64,000 bases of DNA, taken from assembly GCA_010015655.1 (NCBI GenBank), contig ML976681.1:442914-506913 (forward strand). The letters are read 5' to 3'. The DNA is from Bimuria novae-zelandiae CBS 107.79 (taxonomy: Eukaryota; Ascomycota; Dothideomycetes; Pleosporales; Didymosphaeriaceae). Made by a program: the position numbers and the translations under genes. The notes below the pieces were generated by a model. That model saw only the letters and a list, made by a program, of their open reading frames with translations, had not been told where the DNA came from and made no database searches. Positions 43,535 through 54,986 of this stretch are shown piece after piece (within the stretch, counting starts at the first letter, position 1; the number at the start of each line of letters is the position of its first letter).

Positions 43535-46204
43535 ATGTCGTCCGCAAACCGTGGCCCAGCACCATCCAGGGGCAACAAGCGCGCCAGAGACGATGAGTCT
43601 TCGCCTGCGCATCCTCCATCGACCCGTGAGTTCATCGTTCTGCGCCATTGGATTGTTCTGACATGGGGTAGCAATGGACATGGCCTCCTCTCCGCCCCTG
43701 ATCCCTCAGGACGACGATATGTTGGACGAGGACAACATCTACCGCGACGTGGACGATTTAGACGAAGAGGCAGAAGAAGGGGATGGTATTGATCTGTTCG
43801 ACGACAGATTCGACAACGAGCTCTACGCCAATCAAAACAACCAGAATTACGAGGGGTCTGACATTGACGATGAGGGAGATTATGAAGACTTGGGCATGGG
43901 CGCGAGACGAGAGATTGACCGCCGACTGAACCGACGTGATGCCGAAGCACGACGCCGCATACCGGATGCATTCTTGCCAGATGATGACGAGGGTGGTATT
44001 GGAGAACTCATTAGAGGAAGCCGTAGGCAGCGCCATCGGTACGATGAGGATCAGGACGATATGGACCTCGATGGCGACATCATGGCCGAGGAGTTGTCCC
44101 TAGAAGCTCTATCGGACATCAAGGCCAACACTTTGACCGACTGGGTCGCTCAGCCTGCCGTTGCCCGTTCCGTTGCCCGCGAGTTCAAAGCCTTCCTCAC
44201 GGAGTATGTCGATGAACAGGGCATTTCTGTTTACGGCGATCGTGTCAAGACTCTCGGTGAGATCAATGCCGAGTCTCTCGAAGTCTCCTTCACCCACCTC
44301 ACGGACGTCAAAGCTACCCTCGCCTACTGGGTCGCCAATGCTCCCACAGAGCTTCTGAAGATCTTTGACCAAGTTGCTATGGAAGTTGTACTTCTGCACT
44401 ACCCAGACTACGAGCGCATTCACTCCGAGGTCCACGTGCGAATCACGGATATTCCCGTGGGACTCACACTCCGCCAGCTGCGTCAGACGCATCTGAACTG
44501 CCTTGTCCGCGTCAGCGGTGTGGTGACCCGGCGCAGCGGAGTCTTTCCACAGCTCAAGTATGTGAAGTTCGACTGCACCAAGTGCGGAACCACCCTGGGC
44601 CCCTTCCACCAAGACTCAAACGTGGAAGTCAAAATCTCATTCTGCTCGAACTGCCAGTCTCGCGGACCCTTCACCGTGAACTCGGAGAGGACAGTATATC
44701 GCAACTACCAGAAGCTTACCCTCCAAGAAGCTCCCGGAACTGTGCCAGCTGGTCGTTTGCCTCGTCACCGAGAAGTCATCCTGCTCTGGGATCTGATCGA
44801 CTCGGCTAAGCCTGGCGAGGAGATTGAAGTTACTGGAATTTACCGCAACAACTATGATGCATCATTGAACAACAAGAACGGGTTCCCCGTATTTGCTACT
44901 ATCATTGAGGCAAACCACGTTGTCAAATCTCATGACCAACTTGCTGGTTTCCGGCTGAGCGAAACAGACGAGCAGCAAATTCGCCAGTTGTCAAAAGACC
45001 CCAACATTGTTGACAAGGTCGTCAACTCCATCGCTCCCAGCATCTACGGACATACAGACATCAAGACTGCGGTCGCCTTATCACTATTCGGTGGTGTCAG
45101 CAAGGAGGTCGCTGGACGTCACGTCATGCGTGGTGATATCAACGTGCTGTTGCTCGGAGACCCAGGAACTGCCAAGTCACAGGTCCTGAAGTATGTAGAA
45201 AAGACTGCCCATCGAGCGGTCTTTGCTACTGGACAAGGTGCCTCCGCTGTCGGTCTCACAGCCTCCGTCCGTCGCGACCCTATGACCAGCGAATGGACCT
45301 TGGAAGGTGGAGCTCTTGTGCTCGCAGACAAGGGAACGTGCCTGATTGACGAGTTCGACAAGATGAATGATCAAGATCGTACATCGATTCACGAAGCCAT
45401 GGAACAGCAGACGATATCTATCTCAAAAGCTGGTATCGTCACTACGCTCCAGGCTCGATGCGCAATCGTTGCTGCTGCCAACCCTATTGGTGGTCGATAT
45501 AACTCTACTATTCCATTCTCGCAGAACGTAGAGCTTACTGAACCTATTCTGTCTCGTTTCGACATTCTCTGCGTCGTCCGCGACACAGTCGATCCCAGCG
45601 AAGACGAACGTCTTGCCAAGTTCGTTGTCAACTCCCACGCCCGTTCCCAACAACACGCCAATGCAGCGTACTCTGGGCAATCCAATGGCAATGGCAACAA
45701 CGAGTCTCAAGGTAGCATGGACGTGGACGCGGGCGCGCAAGAGACTCAATCAGAAAAAGGCGATATCCCACAAGAATTGTTGAGGAAGTACATTCTTTAC
45801 GCTAGGGAGAAGTGCCGACCAAAGCTCTACCAGATCGACGAAGACAAGGTAGCCCGTCTATTCGTCGACTTGAGGAAGGAGTCTATGGCGACTGGCGCTT
45901 ATCCGATTACCGTAAGTCGTCATTATATATGCGTATGAGCAACCGTTAACATTCGTAGGTCCGTCATCTCGAAGCTATCATTCGTATCTCCGAGGCCTTT
46001 TGTAAGATGCGCTTGTCGGAATACTGCTCGGCCGAAGACATCGACCGTGCTATTGCTGTCACCGTCGACTCTTTCGTCGGTTCGCAGAAAGTCAGCGCAA
46101 AGAAGTCCCTGGCTAGGGCTTTCGCGAAATACACCCTCAACCGACCTGGGGCCGTTCGTAAGCCAGCAAGAGCCGGTCGACAAGCTCAACGGGCTGCTGC
46201 GTAG
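43535..46204 (+). CDS. MCM2: MCM2, replicative helicase subunit
   Basis: AAA+ subunit of the Mcm2-7 helicase that unwinds DNA at origins and forks. Exons 43535-43625, 43672-45911 and 45959-46204 give 858 residues. The N-terminal 150 residues are acidic, as needed for histone H3-H4 and Dbf4-Cdc7 contacts. The zinc finger is CTKCGTTLGPF with CSNCQSRGPF. ATPase: Walker A GDPGTAKSQVLK, pre-sensor loop ATGQGASAVGLTASV, Walker B LIDEFDKM, sensor AAANPIGGRY, Arg finger LSRFD. The C-terminal winged region VRHLEAIIRISEAFCKMRL is in exon 3. A Gln/Asn/Gly insert in the lid is unremarkable. Nothing broken. Confidence 0.98.
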
Positions 46205-46817
46205 ATGGCATATGTGGGATAACGAGGGAATGACTGATGGATACATGTGCTCTGGGTGATGCAGATGCCATCAATACCATGACTGAGGAACTAGATGTGA
46301 ATCATACCAAGACGCGGAGCATCGCTGGGACGACTGCATGCTTTCAGGTGGTTGCAGGCGTTTTGGGCTTGCTATTTAGAGATCTGTGATTCATTTTAGG
46401 ATACCAATATCAAACTCGCTCAGAAGACAAATACTCTAGCATGCCTAATTCAGTCATGTGTGTGCCGCGGCGCATGTAGTTGATTCTGAGTGTACAATGC
46501 CAGATCAAGTCTCGTAACTTGTCTAAACAGAACGCCACCTTCACCATACCGTTTTTATTTATGCATAACACTACAGATATTCGAGCAAAAGTGTGGCCTT
46601 TTACAGCATGCAATAACTCTCGTGGATACTCCACAGACGCTCACAGTCGGGCGGTGTTGAGCTATACCGTTTTGGGCCACTACTGCCTTAGCGTCTTCGC
46701 TTAGCAACCACAACATTTTGCGAGCGGATCTGCGCGAACTTTTGACCACGACCACGACCTATCCGCCGGAGCGTATAACACCTTCAGGAATACACAGTTG
46801 ACTTCCTGACCGCAACG
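46205..46817. other. Intergenic, MCM2 3' end and eL30 promoter
   Basis: 613 bp, no gene seen. A/T-richer than the flanking genes. Confidence 0.6.
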
Positions 46818-47617
46818 ATGGCACCCAAGAAAGCGAAGAAATCGGCTGACACCATTAACTCTCGTCTGGCTTTAGTCATGAAGAGTGGCAGTAAGGAGCA
46901 CATTTCATACATGAACATCGCATCTGCCCTCATGAACACCGCCAGAGAAGCGCTTGCGCTCGAAGGCACATGACATGTTTGAGCACATTGCGCTGCCCAC
47001 GATTTGAAGAATTGTCGCTAACGGTTGGGTCCAGAGGTCACTCTCGGCTACAAGAGCACACTCAAATCGCTCCGAAACGGCAAGGCCAAGCTCGTCATCA
47101 TCGCCGGCAACAGTACGTTATACTCCCGAGAGGAAGCAGGTCGCGGCGGACAGTCCATCTTGCGGGCTGTATCCGCCTGGCTTGTCCCCCAGCTGCCCGC
47201 GGAGAAATCCATGGGAGCCACGAAAAGCAGTTCTACGGACACATAGCTAACGATCCTACAGCTCCCCCGCTCAGGAAGTCTGAGCTCGAGTACTACGCTA
47301 TGCTTTCCAAGACCTCCGTCCACCACTTCTCCGGCAACAACGTACGTATACAACCCTGATCCTCTCAGGCCTAACGACGAGATACCGATCGAGTGCTCCG
47401 AGGGCTGGCCCTGAGAAGAGGTCTATCATGACTTCGGAGGGCTATTGGCTAACGTGACTTCACAACAGATTGAGCTTGGTACTGCTTGCGGTAAGCTCTT
47501 CCGTTGCTCTACCATGTCTATCCTCGATGCTGGTATGTATCTTCTTGCGCCACAAGTTTGACTGTGCTCTAACGCGTAGTAGGTGACTCTGACATCTTGA
47601 GCACCAACACTGCTTAA
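46818..47617 (+). CDS. RPL30: 60S ribosomal protein eL30
   Basis: Large-subunit ribosomal protein that binds a kink-turn. Exons 46818-46890, 47035-47112, 47262-47341, 47469-47532 and 47583-47617 give 109 residues, the normal length. Readable blocks: [95 protein letters not shown]. Four introns, the first two (144 and 149 bp) longer than most here. In yeast eL30 represses splicing of its own first intron; whether this copy does is unknown. Start context CACGATGGC with the usual short leader. Confidence 0.97.
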
Positions 47618-48225
47618 GTGCATGTGTAAGGATCAGACAGTGGCGGATTGGGCGGATCGGACGGATCGAGCAGATAGACCTATGATACCTCACGACATGT
47701 GTCATGCTATAGTGGCAAAAGCAATGAGTCAATGAGTCAAGCTTCCTGAAAACACTTGCTATGAAGGCCGTGTTGTGTTAATAGTGCATGTACTTGACCC
47801 AAGCAACCTCCCAACATAGGGATAGGCGTCATCTTGGTAAAGAGATCTAACTTCCCCAGCCAAAAGAATGAGTCACAGTGAGTCACAGTCATCTCAAGTG
47901 ACATGTTTCAGCAAAGTCGGAGCAATTCCTCGGGCGGATTGTCCTAATGTCGGCTGACTAAGGAACTGCACTCGGCGAAAAGGTGGCGATTCCCAAAGCG
48001 GTTAGTTCTTCCCACGATGCTTTGCAATCAAGAAACCGCACATACTCAAGGACTCCCTCTCTCGCGCCTCCACTCCCACCACACCACAACTAACAGCAGG
48101 GTAAGAACCGCCCACTCAGTCGCACGCTCGATTCCCGGTCATCGCGATTCTCAAGAGCGCGCGCTGCACGTCTCCGCGTCCCGAAAGTCCTGTCGCTTAT
48201 CATCTTCACAGATCAATAGTCAAAA
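47618..48225. other. Intergenic, uL16 promoter
   Basis: 608 bp. Small direct repeats: GTCACAGTGAGTCACAGTCA near 47870-47890 and GCGGAT/ACGGAT words near 47643-47670. The pyrimidine/CT-rich zone at 48050-48190 fits a ribosomal-protein leader. A 5' UTR intron is possible. Confidence 0.5.
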
Positions 48226-48993
48226 ATGGCTCGCCGTCCCGCCCGTTGCTACCGGTACTGCAAGAACAAGCCGGTATGTTAGATTACTGGTAAAAGTCGA
48301 TATCAGCACTGACATGGTCCTTTAGTACCCTAAGTCGCGCTTCAACCGTGGTGTACCCGACCCCAAGATCCGCATCTTCGATCTTGGCCGCAAGAAGGCC
48401 AACGCCGACGAGTTCCCGCTATGCATCCACCTTGTCTCCAACGAGTACGAGCAGCTATCCTCTGAGGCGCTCGAGGCCGCCCGTATCTGCGCCAACAAGT
48501 ACCTCGTCAAGGTCGCCGGAAAGGAAGGTTTCCATCTCCGTGTCCGTGCCCACCCGTACCACGTCATCCGTATCAACAAGATGTTGTCGTGCGCTGGTGC
48601 CGATAGATTGCAGACGGGTATGCGTGGTGCTTTCGGCAAGCCCAACGGCACTGTCGCCCGTGTGAACATCGGCCAGATCATCTTGTCCGTCCGCACTAGG
48701 GACTCCAACCGCGCCACCGCCATCGAGGCTCTTAGGCGATCCCAGTACAAGGTACGAACCGATTTGCCGTATGAGAAAAGAACCAGTCTTTAACTAACGA
48801 ACTGTAGTTCCCTGGTCGCCAGAAGATCATCGTCTCCAAGAACTGGGGCTTCACTAGCCTCCGCCGCGAGGACTACGTGACCAAGCGCCAGGAGGGCAAG
48901 ATCAAGATTGACGGTGCCTACGTCCAGTTCCTTGGCAACAAGGGCAAGCTCTCCGACAATGTTCGCCGCTTCCCCGAGGCTTTTGCGGCATAG
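48226..48993 (+). CDS. RPL10: 60S ribosomal protein uL16 (L10)
   Basis: Essential late-joining large-subunit protein next to the peptidyl-transferase centre. Exons 48226-48273, 48326-48751 and 48808-48993 give 219 residues. It begins [20 protein letters not shown], contains [40 protein letters not shown], the P-site loop [19 protein letters not shown], and ends RRFPEAFAA. All expected parts present, first exon only 16 codons as is common for this gene. Start in an AAAAATGGC context typical of highly expressed genes. Confidence 0.98.
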
Positions 48994-50154
48994 AGGGATG
49001 AATTGGAGGATGTGGCGTGATGATTTGTATGGGTTTAGTGGGATACCGGATCATGGCGTGTCTTGCTTTGCTTTCTATAACCAAAGGTCATGGATGAAGG
49101 TTGAAGTATCATTCGTGTAGAATGGCGAAAAGGAAGCCTGACGATGACGATGGTACACGAGCAATCAATCAAGGAATGTCTTCAAAACATGTAACCAACA
49201 CCTATGACAACAACTGAATCTACGGGATGTCGAGATACCTATCGTACATGTGTGGCTCCAGCCCCATGCAACATACGATGTTACTCGCGTACGACTTTTT
49301 TTATAAAGGATCACGTACATCTCTCTTCCCATAGGCTCCGAACCAGATAAAGTATCAGTGCTGGATGACAGAGACACTGTCTGTAACACTTACCAATTCT
49401 GCCGCTGCACACTAAGATAGGACTACGCCGTTCACTTTGTCACCAGCGTGGTAAGGCTCCTCAACAAACATCCTTGAAATATCGTCAGGGCCGATTCTGC
49501 CTAACGAAAGAATTGGGAGAAACCATCCAAGATGGATCTCTTGTGGCATCCACGGCAGACGAGACATACCGGCGTTGTTTTGAAACATCTCGCGGCGCTT
49601 GTCTTGTCGCCCGCGCCTTCCTGGCACCTGCAGCACACTCTTACCCTTTGTTGTTTGTACCCTTTAGCGCGCTTTTCAGAAAGGCGCAGATGATTGTGGC
49701 CCATGCTCATGACTGCACCGTAGACTTACTTTGTGAACTCTCGCGTGCTGATATAGAACCGTTCCCGTCCCTCGCTCCAATACCCATCTCTATCGGTCAA
49801 CCGCCCCGAACTTGGAGTGGCCCGCTATTGCTTCGAACGAACAACAACATATCACTCACTTCACCTGTTCGGTCACGCTTAGCGGCAACCACAGGTCGAT
49901 CCATTCATACTACACCCGAACTACGCTGCAGACGTCCTGCTCTACCGTCCCCTAAAGGCACATCCAAATACGTAGTTCTCGACCGCATGTCCACCCACCG
50001 GCTGTCTTGTCTCTCGCACTCGTTGTGCCCAGAGCTTGGACTGCGACCAATTCCAGGGCACCGTGCAACCACTAGTTTACGGAAAATAAAGATCGATACT
50101 GGAAAAAATACCGGTTTGGTCTGTGGTGGAACCCATCCCCCGCGGGAGACAACA
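48994..50154. other. Intergenic, accessory-like
   Basis: 1.16 kb. The frame of the F-box-type ORF is open upstream to 49474, but that stretch reads as low-information Ser/Arg/Pro sequence and I do not support it as coding. Confidence 0.5.
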
Positions 50155-50553
50155 ATGGCTGCTCCCTCAGCACCACGCTTGAATCGCCTTTCCGACGATT
50201 ACGTACTTCCGATCCTCTCCAACTTGATCAACCATGACGAAGTCTTTTTCAACGAATCTACTGCGTCTGCGTCTAGACAAATGGCAGACTTGCGGAACGC
50301 GTCGCTTACCTGCAGAAATCTGACAGCTATTGCACAGGAGTTGCTATTTCATACCACTTTCGTCAAAGATGATCATGCGGAGAATAACTGGAGACCTTCT
50401 ATGTCGATCGCACGTAGTCGTTTGTTCAAGATCATCAAGACGTTGGTAAACACACCACATCTTCGTGGTCTCGTCAAACAGCTCCGCATCAGTCTATCAA
50501 TCCACTATTCTGAAGAGGACGTCGAATCACCCAGCGTGCGTTGCTCAGCGTGA
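50155..50553 (+). CDS. Short F-box-type protein, probably truncated
   Basis: 132 residues from an ATG in ACAACAATGGC context. RLSDDYVLPILSNLINHD resembles the F-box-like start of large fungal F-box/LRR proteins, followed by NASLTCRNLTAIAQELLFHT, the segment that normally leads into hundreds of residues of repeats. The frame stops soon after VKQLRISLSIHYSEEDVESP, and I found no convincing splice site that would carry it on. F-box proteins recruit substrates to SCF ubiquitin ligases; a fragment this size is more likely a remnant or a pseudogene. Confidence 0.5.
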   Translation: MAAPSAPRLNRLSDDYVLPILSNLINHDEVFFNESTASASRQMADLRNASLTCRNLTAIAQELLFHTTFVKDDHAENNWRPSMSIARSRLFKIIKTLVNTPHLRGLVKQLRISLSIHYSEEDVESPSVRCSA

Positions 50554-50952
50554 TTTTTCTAGTTCTCTAACTAGAGAGTACCCCGCAAGTCCCAACAACA
50601 CTCGATAGTAGCAAAAAGATTTCCACCCGGTGTACAGTTCAAAAATGAGCGCTCTCAAGAAAGTCGATAGACTAAAAAAATAAATCAGAATTCAACGATT
50701 TATCGCACAGTTATTACGAAGCGAACACACGCGCATATAGTGTACCTAGGTATGAATCCATCTCACCACAATTATTCACTCGATAGCGGTTCGTTGACAT
50801 ACTGCTCAGCAACACATCATCCACTCTCACAAAGGCTCTTGGTGAAAGGCTACCATCATGGCTGCGCGCACTCCGTCTCAGTGCCACAAGTATTTGAACA
50901 CCACTGACCGCCCAGTATCAAGCCTTGTGCATCACTCGCCAACACCCAAGCA
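50554..50952. other. Intergenic, no gene seen
   Basis: 399 bp between two accessory ORFs. No continuation of the F-box frame recognised. Confidence 0.5.
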
Positions 50953-51681
50953 ATGGCGCGACCACCCTCACCTTCGCTGTTAGGCCTCCCTAGCGAGCTC
51001 CGTAACCTCATCTACGAGCTCGTCCTGACCGCACCATCAGACCTGCTCTACGTCCGACCATCCACATTGTCCATGTGGACAGATCACATCCACGAAAAGT
51101 CTAGGACTGCACCGGCGCTCTGCATCGAGACCACGACGAAAGACCGTGTGGCCCGCAGGGGGGACTTTCTATGGACCGACGACCCAATCACCGTCGAATA
51201 CAACATGCTCAAATACGTCAGCAAGTTTCTCTACAGCGAGACAGCGGCATTAGAGCTCAAGTTCAACTGTCTGAAGACCCCGGTCGAGGCAGGCTCTACG
51301 GTTCAAGCTTTCAATTCATTCTTCTCCACTATGAGCTTGACATGCCAGAGCTGGCTCAGCAAGGTGGTACTGGTACAGAAAGCCGGCGCCGATAGCCTAG
51401 GTAGCACTACTTACTATTCATTTATCGATATCGAAGATGCGATCAACATGTCCCAGTTAGCTTCGATCTGCAACGCCTACCCAAAGCTGCGCGTTGATTA
51501 CGTATTCAAAAGCTGCTCTGGCCTAGCCCACATCTCTCCAACGGCCGTTCTCACGAGCGCTTTGCAGATAGCCTGCGCACTACGCGGCCGGGAGTCTCCG
51601 CAGCCCAAGTTCGGTGCAGCACGGCCTTCTATTACAGCCACCAAAGCGTGGCGTCAAGTCATCGATGTCATGAGCTTCTAA
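50953..51681 (+). CDS. 2EXR/F-box-like fungal protein
   Basis: Single exon, 242 residues. The N-terminus SLLGLPSELRNLIYELVLTA is the LPxELRxxIYxLxL motif that opens the large fungal 2EXR/F-box-like families, followed by VEYNMLKYVSKFLYSETAAL, the usual second block (a return to parental-residue L-x-x-x-S-x-x-x-Y-x-E). The rest has no further signature. These proteins are abundant, lineage-specific and mostly uncharacterised. Unlike its upstream neighbour the ORF looks complete. Confidence 0.7.
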   Translation: MARPPSPSLLGLPSELRNLIYELVLTAPSDLLYVRPSTLSMWTDHIHEKSRTAPALCIETTTKDRVARRGDFLWTDDPITVEYNMLKYVSKFLYSETAALELKFNCLKTPVEAGSTVQAFNSFFSTMSLTCQSWLSKVVLVQKAGADSLGSTTYYSFIDIEDAINMSQLASICNAYPKLRVDYVFKSCSGLAHISPTAVLTSALQIACALRGRESPQPKFGAARPSITATKAWRQVIDVMSF

Positions 51682-52299
51682 GCAAAAGGTCTGAGATTTT
51701 GGCCAGAGTTCCCTAAGACAATAGCCCCGGAGACGCTATTGAGAAATGACGGACCGTTTTCAACCGTAGTTGATGCTGAGACCATTGGGTGTGTGAATAG
51801 CTGGATCAAGGACGGGATTTGAGAGGCCCTACGCCGAAAAGTCTGTGACCTAACCTTGGGGGTCGGCGCAGCATGGGACACATATAATTACGGGAACCAT
51901 TCGTACGGCGCAATTTAGAGTGTTTTGAAAATCCCCCGATTATACGAAACACAGTTATCTCGGTGGCGGTTCTGAGAAATGAAAGAGTAAATATGTATAC
52001 GAACCCCACCATGCCGTCCTCTACCGGTGCTAGACTAATCGCAATCGACCCAAAATTTGTGACGAAGTGCCGAGGATCCAACGCAATGCCGTATTGCTCC
52101 GATGAATGTTGGAGAACACAATCCATTCATTTCCACACGTCCTACACCCCGAGTTCTCTTCTCCTGTCTCGGATAACTCCATCGGAAATCCCAATCCAGC
52201 CATGTTCAGTTGGATACTCCTTTGCGGACCAAGTGTCAGTCGTTAAACTCGGGAATGACACGGACGACATTGAGGCTAAACATAGTTTCGGTATCGCTC
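51682..52299. other. Intergenic, no gene seen
   Basis: 618 bp, tail-to-tail gap between the 2EXR-like ORF and a minus-strand gene fragment. Confidence 0.5.
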
Positions 52300-52678
52300 T
52301 TAGTTCTCTACCAGTTTCTTGGAAATCAGCTTGAACGGGTCGCTCACGTCGTTCCCGTGACACTCGCGGAGATCCATTACGCTCAGTTTAAATGCCATGG
52401 TGGCGCGGTCGAAGAGGACGATTTTGTTGCGCGCGGGGGAGATCGCGCGGTCGTCGTCACGAGTGAAGTCGAGCTGGAATGCCTAATGGGGATGATATCA
52501 GTACTAATTAAACAATGCTAGTCTTTGGCTGCAATATCACACTCCGATCTCTGAGCGATGTTGAAGCTTCACTTACCAAGAAGAGCCGCCCTCCCGAAAG
52601 ACAGTCGAGCTCGGCACGCCAGAATTGGTTGACAAGGTAGATAGACCAGTTCATCTGAGTCTTCAACACATGGGAGCT
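52300..52678 (-). pseudogene. 3' exons of an unidentified minus-strand gene, possibly broken
   Basis: Two exons read well: up to 52577 (MNWSIYLVNQFWRAELDCLS), intron 52576-52483 (GTAAGT to ATTAG), then 52482-52300 (AFQLDFTRDDDRAIS to KKLVEN, stop). Upstream on the same strand, a different frame over 52569-52799 reads sensibly too (GFAYENVLASIPPGKWLVLS), and another at 52706-52928 (MTGEPTSSDALSHNSKASMA). A short intron or a frameshift must join them; I could not find a clean junction, so the 5' part may be decayed. No family recognised. Confidence 0.4.
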
Positions 52679-52928
52679 CAGTTATGATCTCTGAAGAATC
52701 TTCGGCTAGCCGCTTTTCGACGGATAAAACCAACCACTTGCCCGGTGGTATGCTTGCGAGGACGTTCTCGTACGCGAAGCCGATGATCTGGCATTGCACC
52801 TCTCATGGAAGCTTTGTGAAGGAGTGGAAGTAGTCGCAGCATTTTGAAGTTCGAGATCGAGGCCGGGTGTCGCCATGGATGCCTTGGAGTTGTGGGAGAG
52901 CGCGTCGCTAGAAGTGGGCTCGCCGGTC

Positions 52929-53570
52929 ATGGTGCATGTGGCCGATCGAAGTGTGTATAGCGACTCTTTACAGGCGCTAATGGGGTCGACTCTAAGTAAG
53001 AGCCGTGTTCGGAAAATGCGGCCCTTGCGCCTGCCCATGCTCTTGAAATAAATTACCCTTTCACGGCTCTTCATAAACAGGTGATGAAAATTCACTTGCC
53101 TCGTTCAAACGGCCCTAGCACCGATCTTAACCTTGTAATGGATTAGTTTTCCAAAGCACTTCACAAGCAGGGAATAATATCAACTTATCCCGTTTAACTG
53201 CAATATTGTCCATACCGTGTATGAAACGTTATTCGGCTTTCCCTGTCTGTTTTTAAAAAATAGGCTACGCGTCTCCTTGATCGATTCGCCCGTCTTTCCT
53301 ATTAAGATTGACCCGGAGGTGACAGTGGAAGGGATCTATAATGTGACCGTCTGGATCATGTAGTTGCAATACGTGCCCTAGACCACATGCATTAAATCAA
53401 CTGAGTTTCATATGTCGCCAGAACTCTACTATGACCTCACGTGCTGTTCCGCCGCGAGGAAATTCGGGTTCACCCGTATTTGTAGATTTATCCTCTAAAT
53501 CTATCGAAAATTGCTCATGATGAGTCAATTGGAGCCTTTGGCGGGCCTAATCATGACCTTGACAAAAGCG
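52929..53570. other. Intergenic, A/T-rich
   Basis: About 640 bp. No gene seen. Confidence 0.5.
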
Positions 53571-54245
53571 TTAGCCTTCCCTAATAGCACCAATGGTCTC
53601 AAGACTTACCGTCCACCTAATCTCCTCTTCACCACCCCACCGCCTTAAATCCAATGCGATCTTCTCCACCGGTTCATATCTATACCTCTGATACAGCGGC
53701 TCTCCCATCTCGCTCGCTTCCAAATAAGCTTCCGTCCCGGCCTCGTCCGCTTTCGCACACCCCCACTTCAACAGCATCCCTCCAGCACCCCTCCGGTGAT
53801 GATCTGGATGCGTCACCAACGTATCCAACACCCAATATGGCCGCGTTCCCATCTGCTTCTTCTTGGTCTCGTTGAAAAGCTTGTAGAACGCGTGCCACAC
53901 TTCCGGATGGCTCTCGGTGTACGGTTCGGGTATCGTGAGCTCCGCGTTCACTTCCTCCCAAGTACGAGCTGTGGAATTTGTATCATTGGGGCGGACATAA
54001 CGCCAGCGCGCTCCGGCGATGATCTCATTGGTGGTGGTGTCGACACACTTCAAGTAGAAGATGCCCTCGGCGATGCCGTCAGCAATATCTCTGGTAACGT
54101 GGTCGAGAGTTGCTTGGGACGGCTCGGGTTGATTGAAGTAGAGGATCTTGTTGACATCGTGCTTGAATGCGGCGTGTCGTATGCGCATGTATTGTTCTGC
54201 CTCGTCAGGCTTAAGAAGGGATACGGTGAGGTTATTATCTGGCAT
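53571..54245 (-). CDS. GNAT-family N-acetyltransferase
   Basis: Acetyl-CoA-dependent transferase, single exon, 224 residues. The acetyl-CoA binding region is clear: WVLDTLVTHPDHHRRGAGGM gives the V-x-P-x-x-x-R-R-x-G-A pyrophosphate loop (motif A), followed by LLKWGCAKADEAGTEAYLEA and GEPLYQRYRYEPVEKIALDL (motif B). The N-terminal half, starting VSLLKPDEAEQYMRIRHAAF, is the fungal substrate-side arm. The acceptor substrate cannot be inferred. Next to it lies an accessory-like region; the gene itself looks intact. Confidence 0.9.
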   Translation of the reverse strand: MPDNNLTVSLLKPDEAEQYMRIRHAAFKHDVNKILYFNQPEPSQATLDHVTRDIADGIAEGIFYLKCVDTTTNEIIAGARWRYVRPNDTNSTARTWEEVNAELTIPEPYTESHPEVWHAFYKLFNETKKKQMGTRPYWVLDTLVTHPDHHRRGAGGMLLKWGCAKADEAGTEAYLEASEMGEPLYQRYRYEPVEKIALDLRRWGGEEEIRWTVSLETIGAIREG

Positions 54246-54986
54246 TGCTGGCGACGGAGAGTCTTGAAAAAGTGCTTGCTAGTTCAGGATTCAACTTGGA
54301 GCGCAAGGAGCGGCTGTGAAGGAATGGCGGAGACACCTTCCTTATAAGACCACGCCATGACTCATCAGAGTGCCGCAAAGCGCACTCCAGCGTACAGATT
54401 AGAAGCCCATAGTTGGAAGATCTCTTGGCACAGTAAAACTTCTCAGTTCGCTGTCGGATAAGCGCTAGCAAATGCAAACATGGTGGAGAGAAATGTGGTG
54501 AAGGTACTTCGGAATGGCCAATCGGAGCTCGGAATACACGAATCCGGATAGAAACGTGGAAAGAGACCTACTGCCGATTATTAAGCTTGTGGGTATTTGA
54601 GAAACTCATTTGCTCTTATGGAGTGCTTGTGTAATATCTCGAGTGACTCAACATAAGTTTGCGTGTACGGCATCGCGAATGCCCGTTCGACCATTTGTGT
54701 CTAGCTGTAGGAACTGTGCTCCAGAATATTTGCTTTTGAAAACTTTGAATACGGCGTACACCGTTTAACTACCAAAAAAGGTGAAAGTTTTTCTTGATGC
54801 TCGCTGAAAGTGTCAATCAATGCCGTTGTCGAAGTGACAGTGTTCCTGCCACTTCTGGCATGTTGCGGGGCGCATCGATAGCGGCTATGCCGAGCTAAAA
54901 AAGCTTATCCTAATCCCTGCAACTTTTTCAAACCACAATTTTCGCGCCTGCCCGCAACAGCTCCACACGCGTTACGGATCTTCCCA
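54246..54986. other. Divergent intergenic region
   Basis: 741 bp between the GNAT and UTP18 starts. No gene seen. Confidence 0.6.

Noticed and set aside
50533..50567. Intron that would extend the F-box-type ORF (donor GTGCGT)
   Set aside because: The nearest AG sites give introns under 45 bp without a properly placed branch site, and no F-box/LRR sequence follows.
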